DNA of 64,000 nucleotides from Haloterrigena gelatinilytica (lineage in GTDB: Archaea > Halobacteriota > Halobacteria > Halobacteriales > Natrialbaceae), in contig NZ_JABUQZ010000001.1 of assembly GCF_013342145.1 (NCBI RefSeq), forward strand, positions 3,534,001 through 3,598,000, given 5' to 3'. Below, piece after piece: positions 8,463 to 17,289 of the stretch. The first letter of the stretch is position 1. Every line of letters begins with the position of its first letter. The position numbers were made by a program, and so were the translations under genes. The notes beneath the pieces are model-generated. The model ran no database searches. It had not been told where the DNA came from and worked only from the letters and a program-made list of their open reading frames with translations.

Positions 8463-10067
8463 TCACTCGAGCGTGTACCGGTTGAACCGTCGCACCGCCG
8501 CCCGATAACAGCCGTAGCCGACGCCGCCCTCTAGAGCGAGCCAGACCAGTACGGACGCGGCCCAACCGATGGTCGCTACCGCACTGTCGCCTAACAGTAG
8601 CCGTGAACCGACGACAGCGCCGCTCCCGAGCGTCCCGAGCGACGGCACGACCATCGAGTAGATCGCAATCGCCGACAGACTCGGTGGAACCACGTTCCGC
8701 CGACGGCTGACTCGTATCGCGCCGAATCGGGGAAACCGCATACCGAGGGCGAGCGCGATCCCGATCGCGGCCGAACCGTGGACGCCGGCCCAGAGCGCCA
8801 GTCCGACCGCGATCGGCAGCGCGTATGTCGCGGCGCTGACCGCGCCGACGGTCGCGACGAGCAGCGGGACGCCGACGATCGCGCTCACCAGCGCCGTGCC
8901 ACCCACGAACTGGCGTCCGTCGACCGGTGACGCCACCGTCGCCGGTAGCGCCGCCCCGTCGTCGCCGAGCGGGTTTAGCGTCAGGCAGCCGCCGACGAAC
9001 CACGAGCCGAGGAGACCGACGGCGACCGGAAGCAGGGAGCGCCCGCCCGTCGTCCGTGCCAGATCGACCACCAACCACACGCCGACGAGCAGCGGGACGC
9101 CGAGATGCGAGACGCGCGTCAGGTCGCGTTTCGCTCGTTGTACCGATCGCCACGCGACGTACCGCGTCGGTCGGTCGATCCGTCCTCGAAGGTGGGTGAA
9201 CGGACGCGGTCGATCGCTCGTAGCCGGCGCCCGTCGAACATCACCGTCCGTCCCCTCGCCGTCGGTCCAGAGCTGAATCGCGAACCGCTCGGTCACTGAT
9301 CCGCCTGCGAGGGCGACCACGAGCGTTCCGAGCACTGCTCCGACGACCCGATACGGGGACGCCGCGATCGGCGTCCCGACGACGAAGAGATCGGCGTACC
9401 AACTCGTCGGCAGTCTCGCGGCGAACTCCAGGGTTGTGCTCAGTTTTGTCATCACACCGGCGGCGACGACCGCTCCGAGAAGGCCGAGTCCGCCGGCCAC
9501 GTGCGCCGTCTTCCAGCGGACGCGGCGACTCAAGACGGCGACCACGGTGCCGACCGCGTAGCCACAGCAGACGCTGCTCGTCAGAAACAGGACGGTGGCG
9601 ACCGGAATCGTCGCAATCGGAACGGCCGTGTCGGCACCGGTGACGAATCCGACACCGAGGATCCCGACGGGGAGGGCGGCGAACGCCAGCGCGCGGAGTT
9701 CCTCCGCGACGAGGACGCCGATCGTTACCGCCGACGGTCGCACGCTCGTCAGTAACAGCGCCGGGTTGTCGATATCTACGGTCCGTATCGCCGCTCGCTG
9801 CCCGAATAGCGCGGTACTCGACAGCCAGAGCAGCGTCACGAGCAGTCCGACGATCGGCGGCAGTGACGGATCGGATCGAGCCGCGAGTTCGGCCGTTCGG
9901 CTCTGGACGACCAGCGTCATCAGCCCGAGATAGAGCGTCCCGAAGAGCCCGGCGCCCACGAGCAACGCGAGTCGAATCCGATCCCGCTTGAACGCCCGCC
10001 AGTCTCGACGCACTTCGGTCCGGCCGATCCGTAGTCCGTGGGCGAGCGTCCGAAGCCGTCGTATCAT
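8463..10067 (-). CDS. ABC-2-like permease without a neighbouring ATPase
   Basis: This 534-residue protein has about twelve to fourteen hydrophobic helices in two blocks. They are separated by a soluble arginine-rich linker near residues 270-310 (TSDRPRPFTHLRGRIDRPTR). The N-terminal part (GRTEVRRDWRAFKRDRIRLA, then ELAARSDPSLPPIVGLLVTLLW) looks like large haloarchaeal ABC-2 type permeases that work with a separate ATPase. No ATP-binding gene lies within 4 kb. The start is separated from the upstream small gene by one base, so the two are probably one transcript. Position suggests a link to halocin transport or self-protection, but halocin C8 itself leaves through Tat. Confidence 0.65.
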   Translation of the reverse strand: MIRRLRTLAHGLRIGRTEVRRDWRAFKRDRIRLALLVGAGLFGTLYLGLMTLVVQSRTAELAARSDPSLPPIVGLLVTLLWLSSTALFGQRAAIRTVDIDNPALLLTSVRPSAVTIGVLVAEELRALAFAALPVGILGVGFVTGADTAVPIATIPVATVLFLTSSVCCGYAVGTVVAVLSRRVRWKTAHVAGGLGLLGAVVAAGVMTKLSTTLEFAARLPTSWYADLFVVGTPIAASPYRVVGAVLGTLVVALAGGSVTERFAIQLWTDGEGTDGDVRRAPATSDRPRPFTHLRGRIDRPTRYVAWRSVQRAKRDLTRVSHLGVPLLVGVWLVVDLARTTGGRSLLPVAVGLLGSWFVGGCLTLNPLGDDGAALPATVASPVDGRQFVGGTALVSAIVGVPLLVATVGAVSAATYALPIAVGLALWAGVHGSAAIGIALALGMRFPRFGAIRVSRRRNVVPPSLSAIAIYSMVVPSLGTLGSGAVVGSRLLLGDSAVATIGWAASVLVWLALEGGVGYGCYRAAVRRFNRYTLE

Positions 10068-10068
10068 C

Positions 10069-10293
10069 TCAGTCGGACTCGTTCGCCGAATCGTTGTACT
10101 TCAGTCCTCCGTAATAAATTGCGCCTAACACAATACTAGTACCGATCGCTTCGAGAAAGGCGGGCTCTGACCCCGTATACAGGTCGTACGCGATACTTAC
10201 TGCGAAGAGGACGACTACCGCGGCAATCGCGTGGAATATGTGGTTCTCTTTCAGTTGTTGATTCAATCGTTCGAACGCGGATGCGTCTGTCAT
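10069..10293 (-). CDS. Small membrane protein co-transcribed with the orphan permease
   Basis: This 74-residue protein starts MTDASAFERLNQQLKENHIF. It has two hydrophobic helices (about residues 18-36 and 46-63) and a hydrophilic tail ending in DSANESD. Its stop codon lies one base before the permease start, indicating a two-gene operon with this gene first. The family is unknown to me. Size and coupling suggest an accessory subunit of the permease. Confidence 0.65.
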   Translation of the reverse strand: MTDASAFERLNQQLKENHIFHAIAAVVVLFAVSIAYDLYTGSEPAFLEAIGTSIVLGAIYYGGLKYNDSANESD

Positions 10294-10710
10294 ATTGTTC
10301 GGTGGATAGTCTGCCGCCTTCCGTCTCTCAGCCGTTGGGCGGTCGACGATCGCGCTTCGGTCGGTTTCGAGAGGCGATACTACGCTCGGAGGGCGACGTT
10401 CCGCCAGCCGGTTTCGTACCTCAACCTAATATTCATCTCCACTATATTATATACTTTTTGCAGATCGATACAGAATTAATACCCCGACGTAGGGATCGAA
10501 TCGGGCGAACGAACTTCTTTTAGTTAGCTTTTCAACTCGTAGGCAGGTCGCTCGTCCTGCGTTCCGAGTCCGTCGATCGGCGCTCTATCATTTCCCACCG
10601 GGCCGCTTTTCCGGGTTACCATCGTCGACATTGTCCCGTATAGTCGCGTCCGAACGTGGCAACTCCGGACGACCTCCCCATCTTTTTACGCTGGTCGTCG
10701 TCCGTTCCCT
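10294..10710. other. 417-bp intergenic region between divergent genes
   Basis: No coding potential is convincing here; the small open frames lack haloarchaeal codon bias. The middle (about 10425-10460) is very AT-rich, with ATATTATATAC, and probably holds promoter elements for the leftward small-protein/permease operon. The right end holds the promoter of the DUF5518 gene (TTTTTACG at 10683-10690, 21-28 bases before the ATG). Confidence 0.5.
10683..10690 (+). promoter_or_regulatory. TATA-like box of the DUF5518 gene
   Basis: TTTTTACG lies 21-28 bases before the ATG at 10711, in the ordinary haloarchaeal arrangement for a leaderless mRNA. It supports ATG 10711 as the start. Confidence 0.5.
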
Positions 10711-11364
10711 ATGACTTCCGGCCGAACGCTCGCCAACGCGATCGTCGGCGCCATCGTCGGCGTCGTGCTGTCGTTCATCCCGCTCTCGCCCGTTATCGGC
10801 GGCGTTACCGCGGGTTTTCTCGAGGGATCGAACGCCAGACAGGGAGCGGTCGCCGGCGCGCTCGCGGGGGCGATCGCGTTCCTCCCGGTCGCCGGCTTCG
10901 CGATGCTCGGACTCGGAGTCCTCGGGTTCGGAATGGGGATCGTCGCGGCGCCGATCGAGGGCTTCGCGATCGCGGCGCTGGCGATCGTCGGATTCGGACT
11001 GGTCCTGTTCCTCTACACCGTCGGCCTGTCGCTGCTCGGCGGCTACCTCGGCGCGCTGCTCGCCCGCGAGTACCCCGATCAACGGCGCCGGACCCAGGAG
11101 ACGATCGGCCTCTCTTCGGACCGTTCGGAGCGATCCCGATCGCTCGGCGCGACCGGCTCGCGAGGCACTCGATCGGACGTGAGGGTGGATCGCGATCGCG
11201 GCCGACGCGATCACGGACGCGACCGCGAACGCGGACGGTTCGGAACGCGCGAGTCCGTGTCGGAGTCGGGGACGGAAACGAGCCCGGAAACTGACTCCGA
11301 CACCGACCCGGACTCGAGTGCGTCGTCCGACGGTGACCGAGATACCGAACCCGAGCGGTTCTGA
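10711..11364 (+). CDS. DUF5518 domain membrane protein
   Basis: This protein has 217 residues. The first 120 contain four glycine/alanine-rich helices with the family pattern SPVIGGVTAGFLEGSNARQGAVAGALAGAIA, read in two parts, which matches DUF5518 of haloarchaea. The C-terminal 95 residues are charged and disordered, first arginine-rich (RVDRDRGRRDHGRDRERGR) and then acidic (SGTETSPETDSDTDPDSS). The function is unknown; the glycine-rich helices resemble a glycine-zipper assembly. It converges on the MacB-like permease gene. Confidence 0.8.
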   Translation: MTSGRTLANAIVGAIVGVVLSFIPLSPVIGGVTAGFLEGSNARQGAVAGALAGAIAFLPVAGFAMLGLGVLGFGMGIVAAPIEGFAIAALAIVGFGLVLFLYTVGLSLLGGYLGALLAREYPDQRRRTQETIGLSSDRSERSRSLGATGSRGTRSDVRVDRDRGRRDHGRDRERGRFGTRESVSESGTETSPETDSDTDPDSSASSDGDRDTEPERF

Positions 11365-11458
11365 CGGAGCGGACTCGAGAACGCGGTCCAGCCGACGAGG
11401 GTGTCGGGTCCCGCTCCGGCCGTCGCCGCGAGGATCACTCTTTCCCGTTCCCGACCGC

Positions 11459-12781
11459 TCACTCGTAGCGGAGCGCGTCGATCGGATCCGTCCGCGCCGC
11501 TCGCCAGGCCGGATACAGGCCCGCGAGGATCCCGACGAGCACGCCGACGACGATCGCCAGCGCGACGTACTCGAGGGGGTAGACCAGCGGGAGGTCGATG
11601 TACCACGCGCCCAGGTAGCCCGCGACGAGGCCCAACAGCGTGCCGAGGATCGCGCCGATGACGCCCAAAATCACCGCTTCGGCCAGGAACAGCCCCAGTA
11701 TCTCCCGGTTCTGAGCCCCGACGGCTTTCATGATCCCGATCTCGCGGGTCCGTTCGGTCACCGAGACCAGCATGATGTTCGCGATGCCGACCGAGCCCAC
11801 GACCAGCGAGATCGCCGCGATGCCGACGATGAAGTTCTGGAGCAGGTTCAACACGTCCTCGAGTTGCTGGAGCAACTCCGCGCTCGTCTGCAGTCGCACC
11901 TCGAGGCCGTCGTCGAGCAACGCGCCGGCGTCCGACTCGTCGCTCTCGAGGTAGCTCCGCGCGCTCTCTTTCGCCCGTTCGATCGCCGCGTCGTCGGTCG
12001 ACTCCGCCTCGACGACGATCGCGAGGAACAGCGCGTCGTTCGCGTCGCTCGAGTTCCCGTCGGTCTCGGTTTCGTTCCCGTCGCTGCCGTTGTTCGCCCC
12101 GCCGGAGTCGCCGCTCGGGAACGCCGCGGCGGCGTCTTCAGTGTAGAAGGGATCGGTCGGAACGTAGACCCGCGGCGACGGCTCGAACCCTTCGAACGGG
12201 CTCAGCCCCTCGGAGCTCTCGGTGATGCCGACGACGGTGACGGTCGTCCGCTGGCCGCCCTGCAGGGCGATCGTCAGTTCGTCGCCGACCGAGACCTCCT
12301 CCTCGAACTGGCCGGCGACGGCCGGGTTGATGACGGCCTCGCGCTCGCCCTGCTCGAACTGCCGTCCCTCCGCGAGCCTGTTCTCCCGGATATACGACGG
12401 CCCGGCGGCTACGAGAGCGTCGCTCTGTGGCGATATCTCGCCCTCGTAGGCGAGGGCCTGCGTGGATAACGGCATGTAGCCGTAGGCCGCCTCGACCCCC
12501 TCCCGCCGTTCGATTTCGTCGAGATCGTCCTCGCTGAAGACGGGTTGGGCGCCCGCGAGCGGGCCGCCCTCGGTCTCGGGCTCGGCGGCCCAGCCGTAGA
12601 CGTTGCGCCGGTCGTCGGGGCTGACGTCCCCGAGCACTCCCTCCTGTAAGCTCGCACCGAGCGTGACGAAGGCGATCACCGCCGCGATGCCGATCACGAT
12701 GCCCAGCGTCGTCAGCGACGACCGCAGTTTGTGGCCGCGGATCGACCGCCACGCCAGGCGCAGACTCTCGATCGCCCGCAT
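11459..12781 (-). CDS. MacB/FtsX-type ABC transporter permease
   Basis: This 440-residue permease starts MRAIESLRLAWRSIRGHKLR. Its first membrane helix (LTTLGIVIGIAAVIAFVTLGASL) is followed by a large extracytoplasmic MacB_PCD domain of about 230 residues, containing an acidic insert GSDGNETETDGNSSDAND. Three C-terminal FtsX-domain helices follow, with the signature TERTREIGIMKAVGAQNREI. Such permeases work by mechanotransmission, moving lipoproteins, peptides or signals without classic substrate translocation. The start overlaps the stop of the upstream ATPase gene by one base (TGATG), so the two are coupled. Confidence 0.92.
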   Translation of the reverse strand: MRAIESLRLAWRSIRGHKLRSSLTTLGIVIGIAAVIAFVTLGASLQEGVLGDVSPDDRRNVYGWAAEPETEGGPLAGAQPVFSEDDLDEIERREGVEAAYGYMPLSTQALAYEGEISPQSDALVAAGPSYIRENRLAEGRQFEQGEREAVINPAVAGQFEEEVSVGDELTIALQGGQRTTVTVVGITESSEGLSPFEGFEPSPRVYVPTDPFYTEDAAAAFPSGDSGGANNGSDGNETETDGNSSDANDALFLAIVVEAESTDDAAIERAKESARSYLESDESDAGALLDDGLEVRLQTSAELLQQLEDVLNLLQNFIVGIAAISLVVGSVGIANIMLVSVTERTREIGIMKAVGAQNREILGLFLAEAVILGVIGAILGTLLGLVAGYLGAWYIDLPLVYPLEYVALAIVVGVLVGILAGLYPAWRAARTDPIDALRYE

Positions 12782-13569
12782 CAGTCGCCCGCTCCGGAGT
12801 CGGTTCGACTCGAGGGGTCGTCCTCCTGCTGGCCCGCGCTCTCGTCGAGGATCTCGATCCGTTCGATCCGCCCGTCGAGCAGGTGGACGATCCGCTCGGC
12901 GCGTTCGGCGACGTGGCGTTCGTGGGTGACGACGACCATCGTCGTCCCGGCGTCGTGAAACTCCCCGAAGAGGTCGAGGATGTCGGCCTCCGTGTCGGTG
13001 TCCAAGTTGCCGGAGGGCTCGTCGGCCAGCACGATGGCCGGATCGTTGACCAGCGCCCGCGCGAGCGCGACCCGTTGGCGCTGCCCGCCGGAGAGTTCGT
13101 TCGGGAGGTGATCGGTCCGATCCGCGAGGCCGACCCGCTCGAGGAGGTCGCGGGCCCGCTCGCGGCGCCGTTCGCGATCGACGTTCTGGAACAACTGCGG
13201 GAGCGCGACGTTCTCCGTGGCGGTCAACCGGGGCATGAGGTTGAACGTCTGGAAGACGAAGCCGACCGTCGTCCCCCGGAGGGTCGTCCGTTCGCGGTCG
13301 GTCAGCGCCGCCACGTCCTCGCCGTCGACGACGACGGTGCCGGCCGTCGGCGTGTCCAGACAGCCCACGAGGTTCATCAGCGTCGACTTCCCCGAGCCGC
13401 TCGGCCCCATGATCGCGGTGTAGGACCCACGCGGAATCTCGAGGGAGACGCCGTCTAACGCGTGGACCGGCTCACCGAGCTGGTAGGTCTTCCGGACGTC
13501 CTCGAGGGCCACCGCCGTGCCGGCGTCGGCGCCGACGCCGGCGGCGCCCCCGGTTCCCGATGTCGCCAT
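12781..13569 (-). CDS. MacB/LolD-type ABC transporter ATP-binding protein
   Basis: This 262-residue ATPase has Walker A GPSGSGKST, Q-loop FQTFNLMPRLTATEN, signature LSGGQRQRVALARAL, Walker B IVLADEPSGNLD and the switch His in VVVTHERHVAERAERI. The MacB/LolD subfamily is shown by NLVGCLDTPTAGTVVVDGEDV. The protein has short glycine-rich and acidic extensions at both ends. It is the first gene of a two-gene operon with the permease and energises it from the cytoplasmic side. The cargo is unknown. Confidence 0.93.
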   Translation of the reverse strand: MATSGTGGAAGVGADAGTAVALEDVRKTYQLGEPVHALDGVSLEIPRGSYTAIMGPSGSGKSTLMNLVGCLDTPTAGTVVVDGEDVAALTDRERTTLRGTTVGFVFQTFNLMPRLTATENVALPQLFQNVDRERRRERARDLLERVGLADRTDHLPNELSGGQRQRVALARALVNDPAIVLADEPSGNLDTDTEADILDLFGEFHDAGTTMVVVTHERHVAERAERIVHLLDGRIERIEILDESAGQQEDDPSSRTDSGAGD

Positions 13570-13605
13570 AGGCGGTCGACCACGGCCCGACCGAAAAAGC
13601 TAGTA

Positions 13606-14040
13606 CTAGCGGCGGATCGCGTCCACGAACTCGAGCCAGCGCTCGTGATCGGCCAGCGTCGCCGAGCGGGCCTCGGCGCCGAACCGCTCGCGCCGGAGGC
13701 TCTTGAGGGCGTTTCGGGCGCGGTCGATGCCGACGATCGTCTCGACGAGTTCCTCGCCTTCCCCGCGATCGATAGAGGCCGATTCGAGGCGCTCGACGAG
13801 GCGTTTCCGCTCGGCGGCCAGCTCCCGCTCGGTCTCTCGGACCAGCGGCTTCGCGTCGTCGGGGATGCCGTCGACCTTCCGGGTCTCGATGAGGAACTCC
13901 TCGAGAGGAAGATCGTCGTCGCCGACGGTGATCGTCTCGAGGAGTTCCTGCCCGATCGTCGCGCTCTGGCGGTTGGCGCGCTCGATGAGGTTGCGTCGTT
14001 CTGCGGCGTCTATCTTTGTATCCGTGTTCGGGCGGGTCAT
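13606..14040 (-). CDS. DUF5788 family protein
   Basis: This 144-residue soluble, charged helical protein carries segments I associate with haloarchaeal DUF5788: ERANRQSATIGQELLETI near the N-terminus, PLEEFLIETRKVDGIPDDAK, and ELVETIVGIDRARNALKSLR. No catalytic motif is visible. It lies 37 bp upstream of the ABC ATPase on the same strand and could be co-transcribed with it, or be an independent housekeeping gene. The function is unknown. Confidence 0.75.
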   Translation of the reverse strand: MTRPNTDTKIDAAERRNLIERANRQSATIGQELLETITVGDDDLPLEEFLIETRKVDGIPDDAKPLVRETERELAAERKRLVERLESASIDRGEGEELVETIVGIDRARNALKSLRRERFGAEARSATLADHERWLEFVDAIRR

Positions 14041-14079
14041 AAAATTGTTATCTTGACGGTGATGCGTCGCAGTACCTCG

Positions 14080-14409
14080 CTACCAGTCGGTCTCGTCGGC
14101 GTCACTCTGGGTCGCTCCCCAGTCCTCGTCCGTTGTGTCGGTCTCGACCGACGCGGTCTTCTCGCCGCGGAAGATGAAGTAAGCGACGAGGGCGACGATA
14201 CCGAAGATTCCCGTGAGGAACAACAGCCCAGTGACACCGAACGCCCAGACGAGCTCGTTGTTCTCGCGCTTCGAAGCGTCCTTGTAGACCCAGTAGCCGA
14301 TGCCAATCGAGATGAGCAGGAAGACCACCCCGATCGCGAGAAGGATCGTCGGATCGATCAGGGGTTCCGCTCCGTCGGTCTGTAACGGAAGGTGCGCAAA
14401 CTGTATCAT
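14080..14409 (-). CDS. Small two-helix membrane protein
   Basis: The ATG at 14409 (MIQFAHLPLQTDGAEPLIDP) gives 109 residues. A longer frame upstream is serine/arginine-rich and unlikely. Two hydrophobic helices flank the cytoplasmic segment YWVYKDASKRENNELVWAFG, which is common in haloarchaeal membrane proteins, and the tail is acidic (TDTTDEDWGATQSDADETDW). The function is not recognisable. The gene lies 39 bp from the DUF5788 gene. Confidence 0.7.
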   Translation of the reverse strand: MIQFAHLPLQTDGAEPLIDPTILLAIGVVFLLISIGIGYWVYKDASKRENNELVWAFGVTGLLFLTGIFGIVALVAYFIFRGEKTASVETDTTDEDWGATQSDADETDW

Positions 14410-14735
14410 GCTCTCACCTCCGCTCCGAAATTCGCTCGAGCGTCGTGACGTCGCTGGCGGCCACAATCGTACCGACCGGTTGTTTGCGGGGATATCGTAT
14501 TCATATATTCCTTCGTTTGAAAAATCCTACCTAGTAAACATATTTCTTTTGTTTGTACACTGATAAATTGTAGCGAACGGACGGTGAATATAGCGTTGAT
14601 GTGCCTACTAACGCCGAACGCTGCCGTAACTGTCTGCGAGATCGAATCGTTCGTTCTGCCTAGTTCCCCGTGCTAGCGCACCTGTTGCACAGATAAACGT
14701 ATATGTGTGTTGGAGAAAAACATTCAATTAATACC
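14410..14735. other. 326-bp divergent promoter region, AT-rich
   Basis: No gene is seen. The stretch 14495-14580 is unusually AT-rich and serves the leftward membrane-protein gene. The right end serves the ABC-2 operon, with a TATA-like CGTATAT at 14699-14705. Confidence 0.5.
14699..14705 (+). promoter_or_regulatory. TATA box of the ABC-2 transporter operon (decides the start)
   Basis: CGTATAT is centred about 34 bases before the GTG at 14736. The ATG at 14703 lies inside this element, so translation most likely starts at the GTG. Confidence 0.5.
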
Positions 14736-15668
14736 GTGGTAGCAATTGAACTTTCCAACGTGACGAAGCGATACGGGTCGGAGACGGCCCTCAACGGGCT
14801 GGATCTCACGGTCCAGTCCGGCGAGATCTACGGCTTTCTCGGGCCCAACGGCGCGGGGAAATCGACGACGATCAACTTGATCCTGGACTTCATCCGCCCC
14901 ACGACGGGCGAGGTGCGCGTCTTCGGCCTCGACGCTCGAGCGGAGACCCTCGAGATCCGCAATCGGACCGGCATCCTCCCGGAAGGCGTCGAGACCTACG
15001 ACCGCTTGACCGGCCGCAAACACGTCGAGTTCGCCATCGAATCGAAAGGGGCCGACGACGACCCCGACGAACTCCTCGAGCGGGTCGGCATCGCCGACGC
15101 GGCCAACCGGAAGGCCGGCGGCTACTCGAAGGGGATGGCCCAGCGGCTCATGCTCGCGACGGCGCTGGTCGGCGAGCCCGACCTCCTCATTCTGGACGAA
15201 CCCTCGACGGGACTCGACCCCAACGCCGCCCGCGAGATGCGCGAGATTATCCGCGAGGAGAACCGCCGGGGCGCGACCGTCTTCTTCTCGTCGCACATCC
15301 TCGGGCAGGTCGAGGCGATCTGTGACCGCGTCGGCATCCTTCGAGACGGGCACCTCGTCGCCGAGGACACCATCGAAGGGCTCCGGGACTCGATGCCCGA
15401 ACGGACCCGGCTTCGCGTCGAACTCGATCGGGTCCCCGACGACTCGGCCGGCGCCCTCGAGGCGGTTCAGTCGGTCGACGGCGTCTCCGAGGTCTCGGCC
15501 GACGGCACGACGCTCGTCGTGACCTGCGAGGACCGGGCGAAGTCGGCCGTCCTCCGGGCGATCGAAGAGTACGGCGTCACCGTCGACGACTTCGCGACCG
15601 ACGAATCGTCGCTCGAGGAGCTGTTCATGGCGTACACCGAGGGCGACGCCCAGGGGGTGCGGCAATGA
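14736..15668 (+). CDS. ABC-2 transporter ATP-binding protein
   Basis: This ATPase of about 310 residues starts VVAIELSNVTKRYGSETALN. It has Walker A GPNGAGKST, signature YSKGMAQRLMLATAL, Walker B LLILDEPSTGLDP and switch FFSSHILGQVEAICDRVGI. A C-terminal regulatory part of about 90 residues is typical of CcmA/NatA-like subunits. The chosen GTG start follows from the promoter position; the upstream ATG would add 11 residues unlike the family. The stop overlaps the start of the permease gene by 4 bases (ATGA), so the subunits are translationally coupled. The substrate is unknown. Confidence 0.92.
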   Translation: MVAIELSNVTKRYGSETALNGLDLTVQSGEIYGFLGPNGAGKSTTINLILDFIRPTTGEVRVFGLDARAETLEIRNRTGILPEGVETYDRLTGRKHVEFAIESKGADDDPDELLERVGIADAANRKAGGYSKGMAQRLMLATALVGEPDLLILDEPSTGLDPNAAREMREIIREENRRGATVFFSSHILGQVEAICDRVGILRDGHLVAEDTIEGLRDSMPERTRLRVELDRVPDDSAGALEAVQSVDGVSEVSADGTTLVVTCEDRAKSAVLRAIEEYGVTVDDFATDESSLEELFMAYTEGDAQGVRQ

Positions 15669-16516
15669 GCACGGTCACCGTCGCGAAAAAGGAGTTCGAG
15701 GACGCCGTCCGATCGCGCAAGCTGATGGTGATGACGGCGGTCTTCGCTCTGTTTACGTTCGGCGGGGCCTATCTCGCCGCCCAGCTCGGGGAGCTGTTCG
15801 CGGAAATCGGCGAGGAGGGCGCGGAGGGGACGCTCGATTTCGTCTTCGCCCTCCAGACGCCCGCGAGCCTTCTCGTGCCGATCATCGCGTTGATGGTCAG
15901 CTACAAGGCGATCTGTGGCGAGCGCGAGAGCGGGAGCCTGAAGTTCCTGCTCGGCCTGCCCCACACGCGTACCGACGTCGTGTTCGGGAAGGTCCTCGGG
16001 CGCTCGGCCGTCGTGGCCGCGTCGATCCTGATCGGGTTCGCCGTCGGGCTGGGCGGCCTCGTCGCCTTCGTCGGCTCCGTCTCGATCGTCGACTACCTCC
16101 TGTTTACGCTGATAACGATGCTGTTCGGCCTCGTCTACGTCTGTCTGGGGATCGGCATCTCCTCGCTGACGCGCTCGACGACTCGCGCGGCGGTCGGCGC
16201 GTTCGGACTGATCGTGTTCTTCTGGATCGTCTGGTCGTTCCTGCTACAGGCCCTATTGTACTACGTCGAGGGCACGCTCATTCCCGAACAGTATCCGGGC
16301 TGGTACATCGGACTGGCCTCGATTTCGCCGGACGCCGCCTACAGCTCCGCACTGGGCGCCGTCTTCGACGAATCTGCCCTTACGATGGCGAGCGCGTACG
16401 GTGTTGAGGACCTCCCGACGATCGCTGAGCCGTGGTTCGGCTTCGTCTTGCTGGCGCTCTGGGCGCTCGTCCCGCTCGGACTCGGCGTCTGGCGGTTCGG
16501 TCGCACCGATCTCTGA
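15665..16516 (+). CDS. ABC-2 type permease
   Basis: This 283-residue protein with six predicted helices starts MSTVTVAKKEFEDAVRSRKL and contains YKAICGERESGSLKFLLGLPHTR, the hallmark of haloarchaeal NosY-like ABC-2 permeases. It ends GVWRFGRTDL. It overlaps the ATPase gene by 4 bases and forms the membrane part of the same exporter. A clear paralogue without an ATPase lies at 57868-58695 and shares the same N-terminal and C-terminal motifs. Confidence 0.9.
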   Translation: MSTVTVAKKEFEDAVRSRKLMVMTAVFALFTFGGAYLAAQLGELFAEIGEEGAEGTLDFVFALQTPASLLVPIIALMVSYKAICGERESGSLKFLLGLPHTRTDVVFGKVLGRSAVVAASILIGFAVGLGGLVAFVGSVSIVDYLLFTLITMLFGLVYVCLGIGISSLTRSTTRAAVGAFGLIVFFWIVWSFLLQALLYYVEGTLIPEQYPGWYIGLASISPDAAYSSALGAVFDESALTMASAYGVEDLPTIAEPWFGFVLLALWALVPLGLGVWRFGRTDL

Positions 16517-16581
16517 GGCGACCGACCACCGACCGACTCGAGAGTACAACGTTTTTGCCGTCCCCCCGCGCCGTAGTAGCC

Positions 16582-17289
16582 ATGAAGACGGCAGGCGGTT
16601 CCGACGCGGCGAAGCGACGGGCCGGCGAACGCGCCGCCGACGAGGTCACGGACGGGTTCGTCGTCGGGCTCGGTACCGGTTCGACGACCGCGTACGCGAT
16701 CGAGGCGCTCGGCCGGGCCGTCGACGACGGCCTCGAGATCCGGGGAATTCCGACCTCCTTCCAGTCGCGCCGACTGGCCCTCAAGGTCGGGATCGAACTG
16801 ACGACGCTGGACGCGGTCGAGGGGATCGACCTCGCGATCGACGGCGCCGATCAGGTGGCCGACGACCCCGCGGCCGACGGCTACGGCGCGCTGATCAAGG
16901 GCGGCGGCGCCGCGCACACGCGCGAGAAACTGGTCGATGCGGCGGCCGACCGATTCGTCGTCGTCGCCGACCCCTCGAAACTCGCGCCGACGCTCGAGCG
17001 ATCGGTCCCGATCGAAGTCATCCCCGACGCCCACACGGTCGTCGCCGATCGCGTTCGCGACGGCGGCGGCGAGCCGACCCTTCGGGAGGCCGAGGGCAAG
17101 GACGGCCCGGTCGTGACCGATAACGGAAACCTCGTCCTCGACTGCGCGTTCGGGTCGATCGACGAGCCCGAGGCCCTGGCGACCCGGCTCTCGCGGCTTC
17201 CCGGCGTCGTCGAACACGGGCTGTTCGTCGGGTTGGCCGACGCGACCTACGTCGGGACGGACGACGGCGTCGCGGTTCGCGACTACTGA
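16582..17289 (+). CDS. rpiA: Ribose 5-phosphate isomerase A
   Basis: This 235-residue enzyme interconverts ribose 5-phosphate and ribulose 5-phosphate, feeding nucleotide synthesis through the archaeal ribulose monophosphate or non-oxidative pentose pathway. The signatures are GLGTGSTTAYAI (residues of about 30-41), the catalytic DGADQ, KGGGAAHTREK and the C-terminal GLFVGLADATYVG. ATG 16582 fits the usual length; the open frame extends upstream but in a non-homologous, arginine-rich form. Its 3' end overlaps the convergent membrane-protein gene by 7 bases. Confidence 0.95.
   Translation: MKTAGGSDAAKRRAGERAADEVTDGFVVGLGTGSTTAYAIEALGRAVDDGLEIRGIPTSFQSRRLALKVGIELTTLDAVEGIDLAIDGADQVADDPAADGYGALIKGGGAAHTREKLVDAAADRFVVVADPSKLAPTLERSVPIEVIPDAHTVVADRVRDGGGEPTLREAEGKDGPVVTDNGNLVLDCAFGSIDEPEALATRLSRLPGVVEHGLFVGLADATYVGTDDGVAVRDY

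Noticed and set aside
11318-12469. A 383-codon frame antisense to the MacB-type permease
   Set aside because: The composition is Arg/Asp-rich and low in hydrophobics, with no motif. The opposite strand holds a well-conserved permease, so this is a shadow frame.
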